Positions 36,495 through 46,471 of a stretch of DNA of 64,000 nucleotides are shown here, one piece after another (the first letter of the stretch is position 1; each line of letters opens with the position of its first letter). The notes beneath the pieces were generated by a model. That model made no database searches, was not told where the DNA came from, and worked only from the letters and a program-made list of their open reading frames with translations. Source of the DNA: Deltaproteobacteria bacterium (lineage in GTDB: Bacteria > Desulfobacterota > Syntrophia > Syntrophales > UBA2210); the NCBI GenBank assembly GCA_016933965.1, contig JAFGTS010000022.1:1-64000 (forward strand). Direction: 5' to 3'. The position numbers and the translations under genes were made by a program.

Positions 36495-37663
36495 CGCTCC
36501 CCCCGCTTCCTTGCTATTATCCGCGCCGCTTTCTCCCGGGCCCACCGGTCGGCGGAAAGGATTCGCCCAATCGATCCCGGCACGTCGTTTTCGTGTTCGT
36601 CAAGTGTTTCTTCTATAACGGCGGGCATGTCCATGAAACCTATTTCTTCCGCCAGAAACGCATCAACCGCTGATTCGTTGGCCGCGTTCAGGACCGCCGG
36701 CATGGTCCCGCCCGCCCTCGCCGCACGGTAGGCAAGCCTCAGATTTGGAAAAGACTCGAAGTCCACCTCATAAAATTCGAGATCCGCAACGGCACAAAGA
36801 TCAAGCCTGCAGCCGTCGCAGGCCGGCAGCCGCTCCGGATACAAAAGGGCATAGGATATGGGAACCCTCATATCGGGAACGCCGAGCTGCGAGACCATCG
36901 AACCATCCATATATTCCACCAGGGAATGGACGATGCTCTGCGGGTGGATGATGACGTCGATGCGGTCCACGTCGATATCGAAGAGCCACCTGGCTTCGAT
37001 GACCTCGAGACCCTTGTTCATCATCGATGCCGAATCGATGGTGATCTTCCTGCCCATTTCCCAGTTTGGATGTTTCAGTGCATCGGATACGGTGACACGG
37101 GCAAGTTCCTTCGCGCCGTACCCCCGGAAGGGGCCTCCCGACGCGGTCAGCAGTATCCGCCTTACGCCTTTCCGGTCGTGCCCGGCAAGAGATTGAAAAA
37201 CGGCGCTGTGCTCACTGTCGACGGGCAGTATCACCGCACCGGTCTCGGCGGCCTTTTCCACCACAAGGTTTCCCGCCATGACCATTGTTTCCTTATTTGC
37301 CAGGGCGACCGTTTTCCCCGCTTCGATCGCCGCCATTGTCGGTACCAGTCCCGCCGCGCCGACCATGGCCGATACAACGGTATCCACATCCTTCATCGAT
37401 GCCGCTTCCCGGTATCCCTCGACACCGTGGAGGATCGCCGTTCTCGACCGGGGTCCCAGCATTTCCCGCAGCCTTTGCGCCCCGCCCTCATCCAGCACGG
37501 TCGCCACTGCCGGTCGGAAACGGATTATCTGCTCCTTCAGGAGCCCGATGTTCCGCCCCGCCGAGAGCGCGGTGACGGTGAACCGTGAGGCATTCGTTCC
37601 GATCACGTCAAGGGTGCTGACACCGATCGAGCCCGTTGAACCGAGGATGGCTATCTGTTTCAT
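36476..37663 (-). CDS. dxr: 1-deoxy-D-xylulose 5-phosphate reductoisomerase
   Basis: 395 residues. Second step of the MEP isoprenoid pathway. GSTGSIGVSTLDV is the NADPH site, ANKETMVMAG, LPVDSEHSAVFQ (metal-binding Asp/Glu) and TASGGPFRG are the family motifs, and MGRKITIDSASMMNKGLEVIEA (in parts) is complete. Feeds undecaprenyl synthesis by the neighbouring uppS. Overlaps cdsA by 4 nt and rseP by 19 nt. Confidence 0.97.
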   Translation of the reverse strand: MKQIAILGSTGSIGVSTLDVIGTNASRFTVTALSAGRNIGLLKEQIIRFRPAVATVLDEGGAQRLREMLGPRSRTAILHGVEGYREAASMKDVDTVVSAMVGAAGLVPTMAAIEAGKTVALANKETMVMAGNLVVEKAAETGAVILPVDSEHSAVFQSLAGHDRKGVRRILLTASGGPFRGYGAKELARVTVSDALKHPNWEMGRKITIDSASMMNKGLEVIEARWLFDIDVDRIDVIIHPQSIVHSLVEYMDGSMVSQLGVPDMRVPISYALLYPERLPACDGCRLDLCAVADLEFYEVDFESFPNLRLAYRAARAGGTMPAVLNAANESAVDAFLAEEIGFMDMPAVIEETLDEHENDVPGSIGRILSADRWAREKAARIIARKRGERCSASI

Positions 37664-38466
37664 CCGGCAAAATACACTTTGTAGTAATACACGAAAGGTA
37701 CAATGAAAATAAAAGAATCAAGGCGGTCAAGGATCCCTCCGTGACCCGGCAGCAACGACCCCGAATCCTTTATCATCGATATCCGCTTGAGCGAAGAGGC
37801 GCACAGATCACCTACCTGTCCCAGAATGCCCGCCATGAAACCAAGATACACCGCTGAAAGAAATGAAACCTGCTCAAAGAAGAATACCTTGAATATGAGA
37901 ACACAGAGAATGGTTCCCACCACCGAGCCCAGTGCCCCTTCCACTGTCTTCTTGGCGCTTACTTCAGGGAACAGCTTGCGCCTTCCCCAGTTCTTTCCCG
38001 CATAAAAGGCCGAAATATCGCTTGAAAATGTCATTGAGACGATGAAGATGACCCAGAGTATGCCGTCAGGCCACTGCCGGATGAGAACGAGAAAGCTCAT
38101 CATCAGTGAGATGTACATGTACCCGAAAACGACCTTCATCTGTGCCGAAAAGTCCGGCGGGCGTTGCCCGATACGGGCAAGAAAGAGAGCAAAAACGATC
38201 AGGAGACCGAACGTGGCCGTTCCGTACATGAAGGCGAACCCACCCAGACAGGCCGACAGCGGTATGGCCCCGCCGATGATGTACAGTTCCGTCTTTTCCC
38301 ATGAATGGTCCGGACCGAGGAACATGGCATTATACTCGTATATACCCAGGAGAATGACCGCACCGATCAGGATCGTGATACCCGGCACACCGAAGAAAAC
38401 GATGATCGCCACGATAATGGGAACGACGATAATGCCTGTCAGCCAACGTTTCAAATGGGAATCCAT
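37660..38466 (-). CDS. cdsA: phosphatidate cytidylyltransferase
   Basis: 268 residues with about eight membrane helices. The C-terminal CdsA signature LKRISMIKDSGSLLPGHGG then DRLDS is intact, with the metal-binding Asp in KDSG and DRLD. Makes CDP-diacylglycerol, substrate of PssA encoded about 4 kb downstream. Starts 3 nt after uppS. Confidence 0.96.
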   Translation of the reverse strand: MDSHLKRWLTGIIVVPIIVAIIVFFGVPGITILIGAVILLGIYEYNAMFLGPDHSWEKTELYIIGGAIPLSACLGGFAFMYGTATFGLLIVFALFLARIGQRPPDFSAQMKVVFGYMYISLMMSFLVLIRQWPDGILWVIFIVSMTFSSDISAFYAGKNWGRRKLFPEVSAKKTVEGALGSVVGTILCVLIFKVFFFEQVSFLSAVYLGFMAGILGQVGDLCASSLKRISMIKDSGSLLPGHGGILDRLDSFIFIVPFVYYYKVYFAG

Positions 38467-38469
38467 GGT

Positions 38470-39207
38470 TTAATCCTTGTGTAGTTGTTCGCTCGTAAGT
38501 CCGAAGCGCCGCTCTCTGCGCTGATAATCCGCTATGGCCTCTCGAAGATGCTCACGCGTAAAGTCTGGCCACAGGACATCCGTGAAATATAACTCCGTAT
38601 AAGCAGTCTGCCAGAGGAGAAAATTGCTCAGACGATATTCTCCACTTGTCCGTATCAGGAGATCCGGGTCCGGCATGCGGGCGGTGAAGAGATACTGCGA
38701 AAACCGTTCTTTCGTGATGTCCTTCTCGTCGATCAAGCCCGCCCTGCTGTCATTCACGATCTTTTTGACCGCCGATACGATCTCATCCCTGCTGCCGTAA
38801 CTGAGAGCAAGGGTCAGGACCATGCCTCTGTTTCCCTCAGTGTTTTCCATAGTTTCATTCAGGACCTTCCGTACACGCTGCGGCAGGGCCTGCGCATCCC
38901 CGATCATCGAGAGCCGTATGTCGTTTTCCAGCATGTCCCTGAGTTCCGACTTGAGATAATCCTCGAGAAGAGCTGTCAGGGCGTTCACTTCCTGTCTCGG
39001 TCGTGACCAGTTCTCAACGGAAAAGGCGTAAAGCGTGAGATAGGGTATGCCCCATTCCCGGCAGGACCGCACGACCCTGCGCACCGCCTCAGCCCCCTTT
39101 TTGTGCCCCGCGATGCGACCCAGCCCATGCCGTTTCGCCCATCGTCCGTTTCCGTCCATGATGATGGCGATGTGCCGGGGCAGATTGTTTGTATCAATGT
39201 TCTCCAT
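38470..39207 (-). CDS. uppS: undecaprenyl diphosphate synthase (cis-prenyltransferase)
   Basis: 245 residues. IIMDGNGRWAKRHGL carries the catalytic Asp (D18), GHKKGAEAVR is the second motif, and LTLALSYGSRDEIVSA plus DLLIRTSGEYRLSNFLLWQ complete the family. Provides the lipid carrier for peptidoglycan. First gene of the second half of the housekeeping run, after the terminator at 39422-39446. Confidence 0.97.
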   Translation of the reverse strand: MENIDTNNLPRHIAIIMDGNGRWAKRHGLGRIAGHKKGAEAVRRVVRSCREWGIPYLTLYAFSVENWSRPRQEVNALTALLEDYLKSELRDMLENDIRLSMIGDAQALPQRVRKVLNETMENTEGNRGMVLTLALSYGSRDEIVSAVKKIVNDSRAGLIDEKDITKERFSQYLFTARMPDPDLLIRTSGEYRLSNFLLWQTAYTELYFTDVLWPDFTREHLREAIADYQRRERRFGLTSEQLHKD

Positions 39208-39277
39208 GAAGGTCCATCAGCACCGTTTCACATGAGTGAATCGATGTCCTCCCATAAAACTCCAACAGATGGAAGGG

Positions 39278-39315
39278 CTTCGTAAAAAGTTCAGAGGCAT
39301 TGACCTTTTACGGAG
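39278..39315. repeat. CTTCGTAAAA inverted repeat upstream of uppS
   Basis: CTTCGTAAAA (39278-39287) and TTTTACGGAG (39306-39315) can form a 10-bp stem with one G-T pair. It lies in the 265-bp spacer 39208-39472, which otherwise holds only the frr terminator and no gene. Possibly a small dispersed palindrome. Confidence 0.45.
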
Positions 39316-39421
39316 TCGTCAAATTTGAGTATCACATTTCAAGAAACATTTAAAGAGGGCAAACAATTACGGGGCGGAAAGAGCCCACGATCCACTTCCC
39401 CGCCGCACCGTCGCCCGGCCT

Positions 39422-39446
39422 AAAAAAAGCGGCCCCGGGGCCGCTT
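39422..39446 (-). terminator. rho-independent terminator after frr
   Basis: On the minus strand AAGCGGCCCC pairs with GGGGCCGCTT (GC-rich, almost no loop), followed by seven T. It begins about 27 nt past the frr stop and separates rpsB-tsf-pyrH-frr from uppS onward. Confidence 0.88.
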
Positions 39447-39472
39447 CTCCATACCGTCGATCTCAACGCCGT

Positions 39473-40030
39473 TTATATTTCCATGATCTCCTCTTCCTTG
39501 TCTCTGAGGATCTTATCGGTCTTTTCTATGTATTCGTTCGTTATTTTCTGCACCTCTTCCTGAGCGGCATACTGGTCGTCCTCTGATATTTCACTGTCCT
39601 TTTTCAGGTTTTTCAGCGTGTTGTTCGCATCTCTCCGGGTATTCCGAAGGTTGATCCTGCATTCCTCGGCCATCTTCTTGACGACCTTGACCAGTTCCTT
39701 GCGCCGCTCTTCCGTAAGGGGCGGGATGGCTATTCGGATCACTTTCCCGTCGTTTGCGGGAACCAGGCCGAGCTCGGACTTCTGTATCGCCTTTTCGATA
39801 TTGCCGATGGCACTTTTATCCCAGGGAGAAATGACGATCAGCTGGCTTTCCGGAACCGACAGAGATGCCACCTGGTTCAAGGGCGTCATGGTGCCGTAAT
39901 AATCCACCTTGATCCCGTCAAGAAGCGATATGGATGCCCTCCCCGTCCGCACCTTGTTGAGCGATCGATCAAAGAAACGAATGTGCTTTTCCATTTCTTC
40001 CTTCAGCTCTTCATAGACAAGCTCTATCAT
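39473..40030 (-). CDS. frr: ribosome recycling factor
   Basis: 185 residues, the standard size. [26 protein letters not shown] (in parts), [23 protein letters not shown] and the C-terminal coiled-coil [14 protein letters not shown] match the family. With EF-G it splits post-termination ribosomes. Its start overlaps pyrH by 4 nt. Confidence 0.97.
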   Translation of the reverse strand: MIELVYEELKEEMEKHIRFFDRSLNKVRTGRASISLLDGIKVDYYGTMTPLNQVASLSVPESQLIVISPWDKSAIGNIEKAIQKSELGLVPANDGKVIRIAIPPLTEERRKELVKVVKKMAEECRINLRNTRRDANNTLKNLKKDSEISEDDQYAAQEEVQKITNEYIEKTDKILRDKEEEIMEI

Positions 40031-40749
40031 TTCCGGGCTCCTACAAAGGTTCCTACCGGTTCTCCACAGACAACGCTCTTGATATTACCTTTTTTTTCGA
40101 GATTGAAGACCACGATCGGAAGATCGTTGTCCCTGCACATCGATATTGCCGTGGAATCCATGACCTTGAGATTCCGTGAAAGCACCTCGGTATAACCGAT
40201 CGTCTCAAAGAACCGGGCATCCCTGTTCTTGACGGGGTCCTTGTCATAGACACCGTCTACCTTCGTTGCCTTGAGAATTATCTCCGCCTCGATCTCCATG
40301 GCCCGCAGGGAAGCCGCCGTATCGGTCGTCATAAAGGGATTTCCCGTTCCACCGGCGAAAATGACGACACGTCCCTTTTCAAGATGCCGGATTGCCTTCC
40401 TCTTGATGTAAGGTTCGGCGATCTCACGCATTTCGATCGATGTCTGTACCCGTGTCGGGATATCGTTCCGCTCCAGGATGTTCTGCAGGGCCACGCTGTT
40501 TATCACCGTCGCAAGCATCCCCATGTAGTCTGCGGATACCCGGTCTATCTTCCTGTCGGTCGCCTCGATCCCGCGGAATATGTTGCCGCCGCCGACAACG
40601 ATCCCGATCTGGACACCCAGATCCCTGACTTCCCCGATCTCCCCGGCAAGGTAATCGAGCACCGCACCGTCGATCCCGAAAGAGACTTTCCCCTGAAGAG
40701 CCTCGCCGCTCAATTTCAGAACAATCCTCTTATAGATCGCCTGTTCCAT
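40027..40749 (-). CDS. pyrH: UMP kinase
   Basis: 240 residues of the amino-acid-kinase fold. [11 protein letters not shown] is the N-terminal nucleotide site, [25 protein letters not shown] and [18 protein letters not shown] are the family signatures. Converts UMP to UDP and is a hexamer regulated by GTP/UTP in relatives. ATG at 40749 has GGAGAG about 6 nt upstream; an earlier ATG (40770) has none. 45 nt after tsf. Confidence 0.96.
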   Translation of the reverse strand: MEQAIYKRIVLKLSGEALQGKVSFGIDGAVLDYLAGEIGEVRDLGVQIGIVVGGGNIFRGIEATDRKIDRVSADYMGMLATVINSVALQNILERNDIPTRVQTSIEMREIAEPYIKRKAIRHLEKGRVVIFAGGTGNPFMTTDTAASLRAMEIEAEIILKATKVDGVYDKDPVKNRDARFFETIGYTEVLSRNLKVMDSTAISMCRDNDLPIVVFNLEKKGNIKSVVCGEPVGTFVGARK

Positions 40750-40794
40750 GGGATGCTCTCCACAACGCATGCTCTTCGGGGATGAACCCGTGGT

Positions 40795-41397
40795 TTATTC
40801 CGCTTCCCCGCCAAGCTGATAGCGGACGAATCGTTTGATGACGATGTTTTCGCCCGTGTTCGCTATCATGTTCTTTACCAGGGTTTCTATGGTGATGTCC
40901 GTATCCTTGACGAACTTCTGATTGATAAGACATACTTCTTCGTAGTATTTTCTCAGTTTGCCTTCGCATATCTTGTCAAGGATCTTCTCGGGTTTGCCTT
41001 CCGCCAGTGCCTGTTCCCGGTAGATCGCCTTCTCCCGCTCGATCTCCGGCTCGGGAATCGCCTCGGACGAAACGTATTTCGGGTTCATTGCCGCGATGTG
41101 CATGGCGATATCGCGGGCCAGGGTCTTGAACCCGTCCGTCTTTGCCACAAAATCCGTTTCACAGTTCACTTCCACCAGGACGCCGATCTTTCCTTCCATA
41201 TGGATATAGGAAGTTACGACCCCTTCCTTGGTCGCCCTCGAAGACCGCTTGGTCGCCGCCGACATTCCCTTTTTCCTGAGATATTCAATCGCCTTATCAA
41301 AATCACCGCCGGATTCCTGCAAGGCTTCCTTGCAATCCATCATGCCGGCATTTGTCTTGTCTCTCAGTTTCTTTACCAGTGCCGCTGTAATCTCCAC
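40795..41397 (-). CDS. tsf: elongation factor Ts (short type)
   Basis: 200 residues: ITAALVKKLRDKTNAGMMDCKEAL at the start (UBA-like domain, in parts) and NCETDFVAKTDGF, the EF-Tu-contact motif. Shorter than the roughly 280-residue enterobacterial form, comparable with the Thermus type with a reduced second half. Nucleotide exchange factor of EF-Tu. One nucleotide lies between its start codon and the rpsB stop. Confidence 0.96.
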   Translation of the reverse strand: MEITAALVKKLRDKTNAGMMDCKEALQESGGDFDKAIEYLRKKGMSAATKRSSRATKEGVVTSYIHMEGKIGVLVEVNCETDFVAKTDGFKTLARDIAMHIAAMNPKYVSSEAIPEPEIEREKAIYREQALAEGKPEKILDKICEGKLRKYYEEVCLINQKFVKDTDITIETLVKNMIANTGENIVIKRFVRYQLGGEAE

Positions 41398-41398
41398 T

Positions 41399-42247
41399 CT
41401 AATCTACCTCCTGCTCCTCATCACGGATATTGTCATCGCCGTACTTTTCCGGCGGTTCTTCCTCCATACCACCCAGGTCCTTTGTTTCAATGCTTTCGGG
41501 AACGTCCACCTCCGCTTCCTCCCGGTCCTCACCCTTATCGCTTTCAGCCTGTATCCGCTCCTCGAACCGGCGATTGCCTTCAATAACGGCATCGGCGATA
41601 CGCGAAGAGAACAGCTTGATCGCCCTGATCGCATCGTCATTACCGGGAATGATATAATCCACGTCATCGGGATCGCAATTGGTATCCACGATGGCCACGA
41701 TGGGAATGCCGAGATTCCGTCCCTCTTTAACGGCTATCTGTTCCTTTCGCGGATCCACCACGAAAAGCGCACCCGGCAGACCTTTCATGGTCCTGATGCC
41801 GCCGAGAACCCTCTCGAGTTTCACACGCTCGCGCTGGAGTCCCATGATCTCCTTTTTCGGGAAGGCGTTGATACTCTCGTCCTGGAACATAGTGTCAAGG
41901 GTGTTGAGCCGTTCGATACTTTTTCGAATCGTCACGTAATTGGTAAGCATGCCGCCCAGCCATCGCTGGTTCACATAGGGCATCCCGCAGCGCTCCGACT
42001 CCGCCTTGATGGATTCCTGGGCCTGTTTCTTTGTTCCCACCATAAGCAGTTCTTTTCCCGTGGAAACAAGATCGACCACAAAACTGTAAGCGATATCGAA
42101 AAGCTGAACCGTCTGCTGAAGGTCGATGATATATATGCCGTTCCGGGCACCGAAGATAAAAGGTTTCATCTTGGGGTTCCACCGGTTCGTCTGGTGACCG
42201 AAGTGGACCCCCGACTCGAGCAGCATTTTCATTGAAACATAAGACAT
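41399..42247 (-). CDS. rpsB: 30S ribosomal protein S2 with acidic tail
   Basis: 282 residues. Core S2 ([56 protein letters not shown]) is intact up to about residue 230. The last 45 residues or so are a low-complexity Glu/Asp-rich tail, not part of the core fold, starting after [20 protein letters not shown] lies 8 nt before ATG 42247; an in-frame upstream start (42307) is excluded by homology. First gene of the run. Confidence 0.97.
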   Translation of the reverse strand: MSYVSMKMLLESGVHFGHQTNRWNPKMKPFIFGARNGIYIIDLQQTVQLFDIAYSFVVDLVSTGKELLMVGTKKQAQESIKAESERCGMPYVNQRWLGGMLTNYVTIRKSIERLNTLDTMFQDESINAFPKKEIMGLQRERVKLERVLGGIRTMKGLPGALFVVDPRKEQIAVKEGRNLGIPIVAIVDTNCDPDDVDYIIPGNDDAIRAIKLFSSRIADAVIEGNRRFEERIQAESDKGEDREEAEVDVPESIETKDLGGMEEEPPEKYGDDNIRDEEQEVD

Positions 42248-42366
42248 GAGCATTTCTCCTTTCGTTTGTACCGCCACCCCTCTCTTCTTGTCCCGGGACT
42301 TTTTCAAGCAACGCCGGGTACAATCAAGGGATGTGAGTGATTTTCCCTTACGGGCTGCAGCGACAT

Positions 42367-42395
42367 ATCATATGCCGGTCGAATAATCAAGGCAA
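42367..42395 (-). promoter_or_regulatory. sigma-70-like promoter for rpsB
   Basis: On the minus strand TTGCCT (42390-42395), 17-nt spacer, TATGAT (42367-42372), giving a leader of roughly 115 nt before rpsB. The leader could host S2 autoregulation, but no specific structure is claimed. Confidence 0.68.
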
Positions 42396-42420
42396 AAAAA
42401 GTGGTTAGGGACATCCAGTG

Positions 42421-42620
42421 CATGAGTACCTGAGTGCCTAAGTACCTGAGTGCCTGGTAATACAGAAGTCCCCCTTTGCAAAAGGGGGATTGAGGGGGAT
42501 TTTAAATAGAAAAATCCCTCCCGGCCTCCCTTTACGAAAGGGAGGTGAAAAACCTAATCCGCAATCCGTAATCCTATAATCCGTAATCCTATAATCCGTA
42601 ATCCGCTAATCCCTAATCCC
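42421..42620. repeat. composite intergenic repeat, copy A
   Basis: The 384-bp spacer 42248-42631 has no gene. Three blocks follow each other: units of the type ACTCAGGC/GAGTGCCT (42421-42458); a double hairpin core (42470-42551) where CCCCCTTT pairs with AAAGGGGG and CCTCCCTTT with AAAGGGAGG, joined by AGGGGGATTTTAAAT and AAAAATCCCTCCCGG; and an AATCCGTAATCC array (42553-42620). A near-identical set in opposite orientation lies at 51142-51370. Confidence 0.85.
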
Positions 42621-42631
42621 TTTCTCACGGA

Positions 42632-43822
42632 TCACGTATGATACATCGCGTTTATCTTCACATAATCATATGAAAGATCCGATGTGTAGAGGTGGAAGGA
42701 TGCCTTGCCCATTCCAAGTCTGACCGTAACCGGGACCGTCTCGCGCTTCATCACCTCCGCAAGCCTTTCCTTCACCCCCGGAACACCCGTCCCGTTCCTG
42801 AAGAGCGGGATGCCGTCAATAAAGAGTTCTGTTGCATCCGCGGGCACAGGGACACCCGAGGCACCGACGGCCGATATAATGCGTCCCCAGTTGGGATCAT
42901 TTCCAAAAAAAGCGGTCTTCACGAGGTTTGAACGGGCGATCGCATAGGCCACCCGCCGGGCTTCCTTCATGTTCCGGGCACCCTCGACAACAAGAGAGAT
43001 CACCTTGGTAGATCCTTCACCGTCTCTCACGATGGCCCTGGCAAGAAAATCCATGACGCCGCCCAGTGCCTCGCGGAACATCGGCAGGGACTTCGACCGA
43101 GGCGTCAGCGGGTCATTACCGGCGACACCATTCGCCATGATGATGGCCATATCGTTCGTGCTCATGCATCCGTCGACACTGATGGCATTGAAGCTCTCGT
43201 CAACGGCCTTCCTGAAAACCCGCTCCAGGCAGGGTTGCTCTATGGAGGCATCGGTCATGATAAAGGCAAGCATCGTCGCCATGCCCGGTTCTATCATTCC
43301 GGCACCTTTCGCGATCCCGCAGACCGTGATCTCTTTCCCCCCAATACGGCATTTTTGCGCATGCATCTTCGGAAACGCGTCGGTCGTCATTATTCCTTCC
43401 TCTGCGGAGGGAATACCATAGGGGCTGACAGCTTTCGCCAGGTTGTCAATGTTCGCCAGTATCTTTTCCAGGGGCAGCCGCTCGCCGATCACTCCCGTGG
43501 ACGCCGCGAGGACCAGCTCCTCATCGATGTTCAAACGCTTTGACAGGGCCTTTGACACGGCCAGCGCGTCACGGAGACCTTCATCCCCGGTCGCGGCGTT
43601 GGCATTACCGCTGTTCACGATGACCGCCTGGGCCGTTCCTTTTCTGATCCGCTCCCGGGAAAGAACAACGGGAGCAGCCGTGAAAACGTTCGTCGTGAAC
43701 ACGCCGGCCGCCGCCGCCGGCACCTTCGAAAATATCAGGGACAGATCGTTCCGGCCGTTCGTCTTGATACCGCAGAAAACACTTCCGGCAAGAAACCCGG
43801 GGACATGTAACTCATCAGTCAT
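42632..43822 (-). CDS. argJ: bifunctional ornithine acetyltransferase/N-acetylglutamate synthase ArgJ
   Basis: 396 residues. The self-cleavage and nucleophile site AlaThr is A182-T183 in MIEPGMATMLAFIMTDA, the standard motif, so the protein should split into alpha and beta chains. SGNANAATG and SISVDGCMSTND-like GCMSTNDMAIIMANG match the family. Starts or recycles the arginine pathway. It lies 39 nt after secA on the same strand. Confidence 0.96.
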   Translation of the reverse strand: MTDELHVPGFLAGSVFCGIKTNGRNDLSLIFSKVPAAAAGVFTTNVFTAAPVVLSRERIRKGTAQAVIVNSGNANAATGDEGLRDALAVSKALSKRLNIDEELVLAASTGVIGERLPLEKILANIDNLAKAVSPYGIPSAEEGIMTTDAFPKMHAQKCRIGGKEITVCGIAKGAGMIEPGMATMLAFIMTDASIEQPCLERVFRKAVDESFNAISVDGCMSTNDMAIIMANGVAGNDPLTPRSKSLPMFREALGGVMDFLARAIVRDGEGSTKVISLVVEGARNMKEARRVAYAIARSNLVKTAFFGNDPNWGRIISAVGASGVPVPADATELFIDGIPLFRNGTGVPGVKERLAEVMKRETVPVTVRLGMGKASFHLYTSDLSYDYVKINAMYHT

Positions 43823-43861
43823 GATCTTCGGCTCTCCTTGTGTACCTCACTGCCTTTTAAT

Positions 43862-46384
43862 TCATCTCCCGCAGCAATGCTTGTACTTCTTACCGCTGCC
43901 GCACGGGCAGGGTTCGTTCCTTCCGACCTTCCTCGTATCCCGCTTGACCGTTTTGGGCGTCGCCCCCGCGTCACCACGACTCATGACATAATCCTGGCTC
44001 TGCGCCTCTTCGATCTCCCGCACCTCTTCCTGGCGCTGTATCTGGACCACGCACAATTTTTCGAGGGTATCCTGCTTGATCCGGAATACCATGTCCATGA
44101 ACATATCGTATCCCTCTTTCTGATACTCTCTGACGGGGTCCTTCTGGCCGTAACCGCGGAGCCCGATACCTTCCTTGAGGTGATCCATCGCCAGCAGGTG
44201 TTCTTTCCAGTGCGTATCTATCGACTGCAGCATGACGACCCGCATGATGTAGTTCATGAGGTCCGTCCCGTATTCCCGCTCCTTGCTCCGGAGATGTTCG
44301 ATCACGCTTGACGTGATCTTTTCCTGAATGGTGCTGCGGTCCATCTCCGCCCGGTTCATCCCGCTCAGGGGCAGCTTGAGCAAAAACCGCTTGAAAAGAA
44401 GATCTTCAAGTCCCTTGAGGTTCCATTCATCGGGATGGGCCTTCTCCTCCATGTATTCATCCACCAGGTCTTCCGTCACTTCCCCCAGCATCTCCTCAAC
44501 GGCCTGCCAGAGGTTTTCACCGCTCAGGACGTCCCGTCTCTGGGTATAAATGACCTCGCGCTGGCGGTTCATTACATTGTCATACTCCAGAAGATGCTTC
44601 CGTATATCGAAGTTCTGACCCTCCACGCGGCGCTGAGCGTTTTCGATCGCCTTGGTGATAAGGTTGTGCTCGATCGGCTGGTCCTCCTCGACGCCGATCC
44701 GATCCATGATCGACGAGATCCTCTCGGCACCGAATATACGCAGCAGGTCATCCTCAAGGGACAGATAAAACCTCGATGACCCATTGTCGCCCTGGCGTCC
44801 CGACCGCCCCCGCAACTGGTTGTCTATGCGGCGGCTCTCGTGCCGTTCCGTACCGAGAATGTGAAGCCCGCCCAGATCAGCGACGCCCTCCCCCAGCTTG
44901 ATGTCGGTCCCCCTGCCTGCCATGTTCGTCGATATGGTGACGGCATTGGGCTGTCCGGCCTGCGCGATGATCTCCGCCTCTCGCTCGTGGTTCTTTGCAT
45001 TGAGGACGTTGTGCCTGATCCCGTTCTTGGAGAGGTACTTGCTGAGAAGTTCCGATTTCTCGATCGAGATGGTGCCGATCAGAACGGGCCTTCCCATATG
45101 GTGAAGTTCCTTGACCTCGTCGATCACGGCCCTGAATTTTTCCTGCTCCGTCTTGTAGATGACATCTGAATAATCTTCCCGGATCATGGGCATGTTCGTG
45201 GGTATGACGACCACGTCGAGATCATATATCTTCTTGAATTCCTCAGCTTCGGTATCGGCTGTTCCGGTCATGCCGGCCAGTTTGTCGTACATGCGGAAGA
45301 AGTTCTGAAAAGTGATCGACGCCAGTGTCTGGTTCTCCCGTTCGATCTTCACATGCTCCTTCGCCTCGAGTGCCTGATGCAGGCCGTCGCTGTAACGGCG
45401 GCCGGGCATGACCCGTCCCGTAAATTCATCGACGATGACGACCTGCCCGTCCTTCACCAGATAATCGATATCCCGTTTAAAAAGCGTGTGGGCCTTCAGT
45501 GCCTGGTTCACATGATGCAGCAACTCGATGTTTTTCGGCTCATAGAGATTCTGTACCTTCAGCAGGCTTTCGACGCGCGCGACGCCCTCCTCCGTCAGAA
45601 CGACGGTTCTGCTCTTTTCATCAATGGTATAATCCCGTTCCCGGGTCAGACGTGGGAGGACCTGATTGATGCGGTAATATTTGTCGGTCGATTCCTCGGA
45701 CGGTCCGGAAATGATCAGGGGCGTCCGGGCCTCGTCGATAAGGATGCTATCCACCTCGTCGACGATGGCGTAATGAAAATCGCGCTGGACATAATCCTCG
45801 ATGCGGAAGTTCATGTTATCCCTGAGATAGTCGAAGCCGAACTCGTTGTTCGTTCCGTATGTGATATCGCAGGAATAGGCACGTCGCCGCTCATCATCGC
45901 TCATGCCGTGAACGATGATCCCCACCGAAAGCCCGAGGAAGCTGTAGATCGGCCCCATCCAGGAGGCATCCCTCCGCGCCAGGTAATCATTGACCGTCAC
46001 CAGGTGCGCCCCCTTCCCGGTCAGGGCGTTGAGATACAGGGGCATCGTCGCCGCAAGGGTCTTTCCCTCGCCGGTCTTCATTTCCGCGATCTTCCCCTCG
46101 TGAAGAACGATACCGCCGATGACCTGAACATCAAAGGGTCTCATCGCCACGGTCCTCGCTGCTGTTTCTCTCGCGACGGCAAAGGCCTCCGGGAGGATCG
46201 CATCGACCTCGGCGCCCTGCTGAAGTTTCTCCCTGAAATAAGGAGTTTTCGCCTTCAGTTGATCGTCGGTCAGCTTCCGGACCTCCGGTTCCAGTGCGTT
46301 TATTTCATCGAGAACAAGGGACAGCCGTTTCAGTTCCCTGTCGTTCTTGCTCCCGAATATCTTTTTCAGGACATAATTCAACAT
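43862..46384 (-). CDS. secA: protein translocase ATPase SecA
   Basis: 840 residues. [20 protein letters not shown] (Walker A, in parts), [20 protein letters not shown] (Walker B), [22 protein letters not shown], and the C-terminal zinc-binding SEC-C motif [15 protein letters not shown] for SecB/ribosome contact are all intact. Drives preproteins through SecYEG. Slightly shorter than the E. coli form (901). Stands behind a terminator of the upstream peptidase gene. Confidence 0.98.
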   Translation of the reverse strand: MLNYVLKKIFGSKNDRELKRLSLVLDEINALEPEVRKLTDDQLKAKTPYFREKLQQGAEVDAILPEAFAVARETAARTVAMRPFDVQVIGGIVLHEGKIAEMKTGEGKTLAATMPLYLNALTGKGAHLVTVNDYLARRDASWMGPIYSFLGLSVGIIVHGMSDDERRRAYSCDITYGTNNEFGFDYLRDNMNFRIEDYVQRDFHYAIVDEVDSILIDEARTPLIISGPSEESTDKYYRINQVLPRLTRERDYTIDEKSRTVVLTEEGVARVESLLKVQNLYEPKNIELLHHVNQALKAHTLFKRDIDYLVKDGQVVIVDEFTGRVMPGRRYSDGLHQALEAKEHVKIERENQTLASITFQNFFRMYDKLAGMTGTADTEAEEFKKIYDLDVVVIPTNMPMIREDYSDVIYKTEQEKFRAVIDEVKELHHMGRPVLIGTISIEKSELLSKYLSKNGIRHNVLNAKNHEREAEIIAQAGQPNAVTISTNMAGRGTDIKLGEGVADLGGLHILGTERHESRRIDNQLRGRSGRQGDNGSSRFYLSLEDDLLRIFGAERISSIMDRIGVEEDQPIEHNLITKAIENAQRRVEGQNFDIRKHLLEYDNVMNRQREVIYTQRRDVLSGENLWQAVEEMLGEVTEDLVDEYMEEKAHPDEWNLKGLEDLLFKRFLLKLPLSGMNRAEMDRSTIQEKITSSVIEHLRSKEREYGTDLMNYIMRVVMLQSIDTHWKEHLLAMDHLKEGIGLRGYGQKDPVREYQKEGYDMFMDMVFRIKQDTLEKLCVVQIQRQEEVREIEEAQSQDYVMSRGDAGATPKTVKRDTRKVGRNEPCPCGSGKKYKHCCGR

Positions 46385-46396
46385 ACCTTCACCATT

Positions 46397-46425
46397 AAAA
46401 AACCCGGTAACACTCCATTACCGGG
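46397..46425 (-). terminator. rho-independent terminator after the M23 peptidase gene
   Basis: On the minus strand CCCGGTAA/TTACCGGG (46403-46410 with 46418-46425) with a 7-nt loop, then a run of six T. Ends transcription of the peptidase gene immediately before secA. Confidence 0.9.
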
Positions 46426-46471
46426 AGACACTCTCATTTACCTCTTTCCTTGCGGGGGGAAGACACGTTTC

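Noticed and set aside
42470-42551. Rho-independent terminator of argJ
   Set aside because: The double hairpin recurs almost exactly elsewhere and lies upstream, not downstream, of argJ on its strand; better described as a dispersed repeat.
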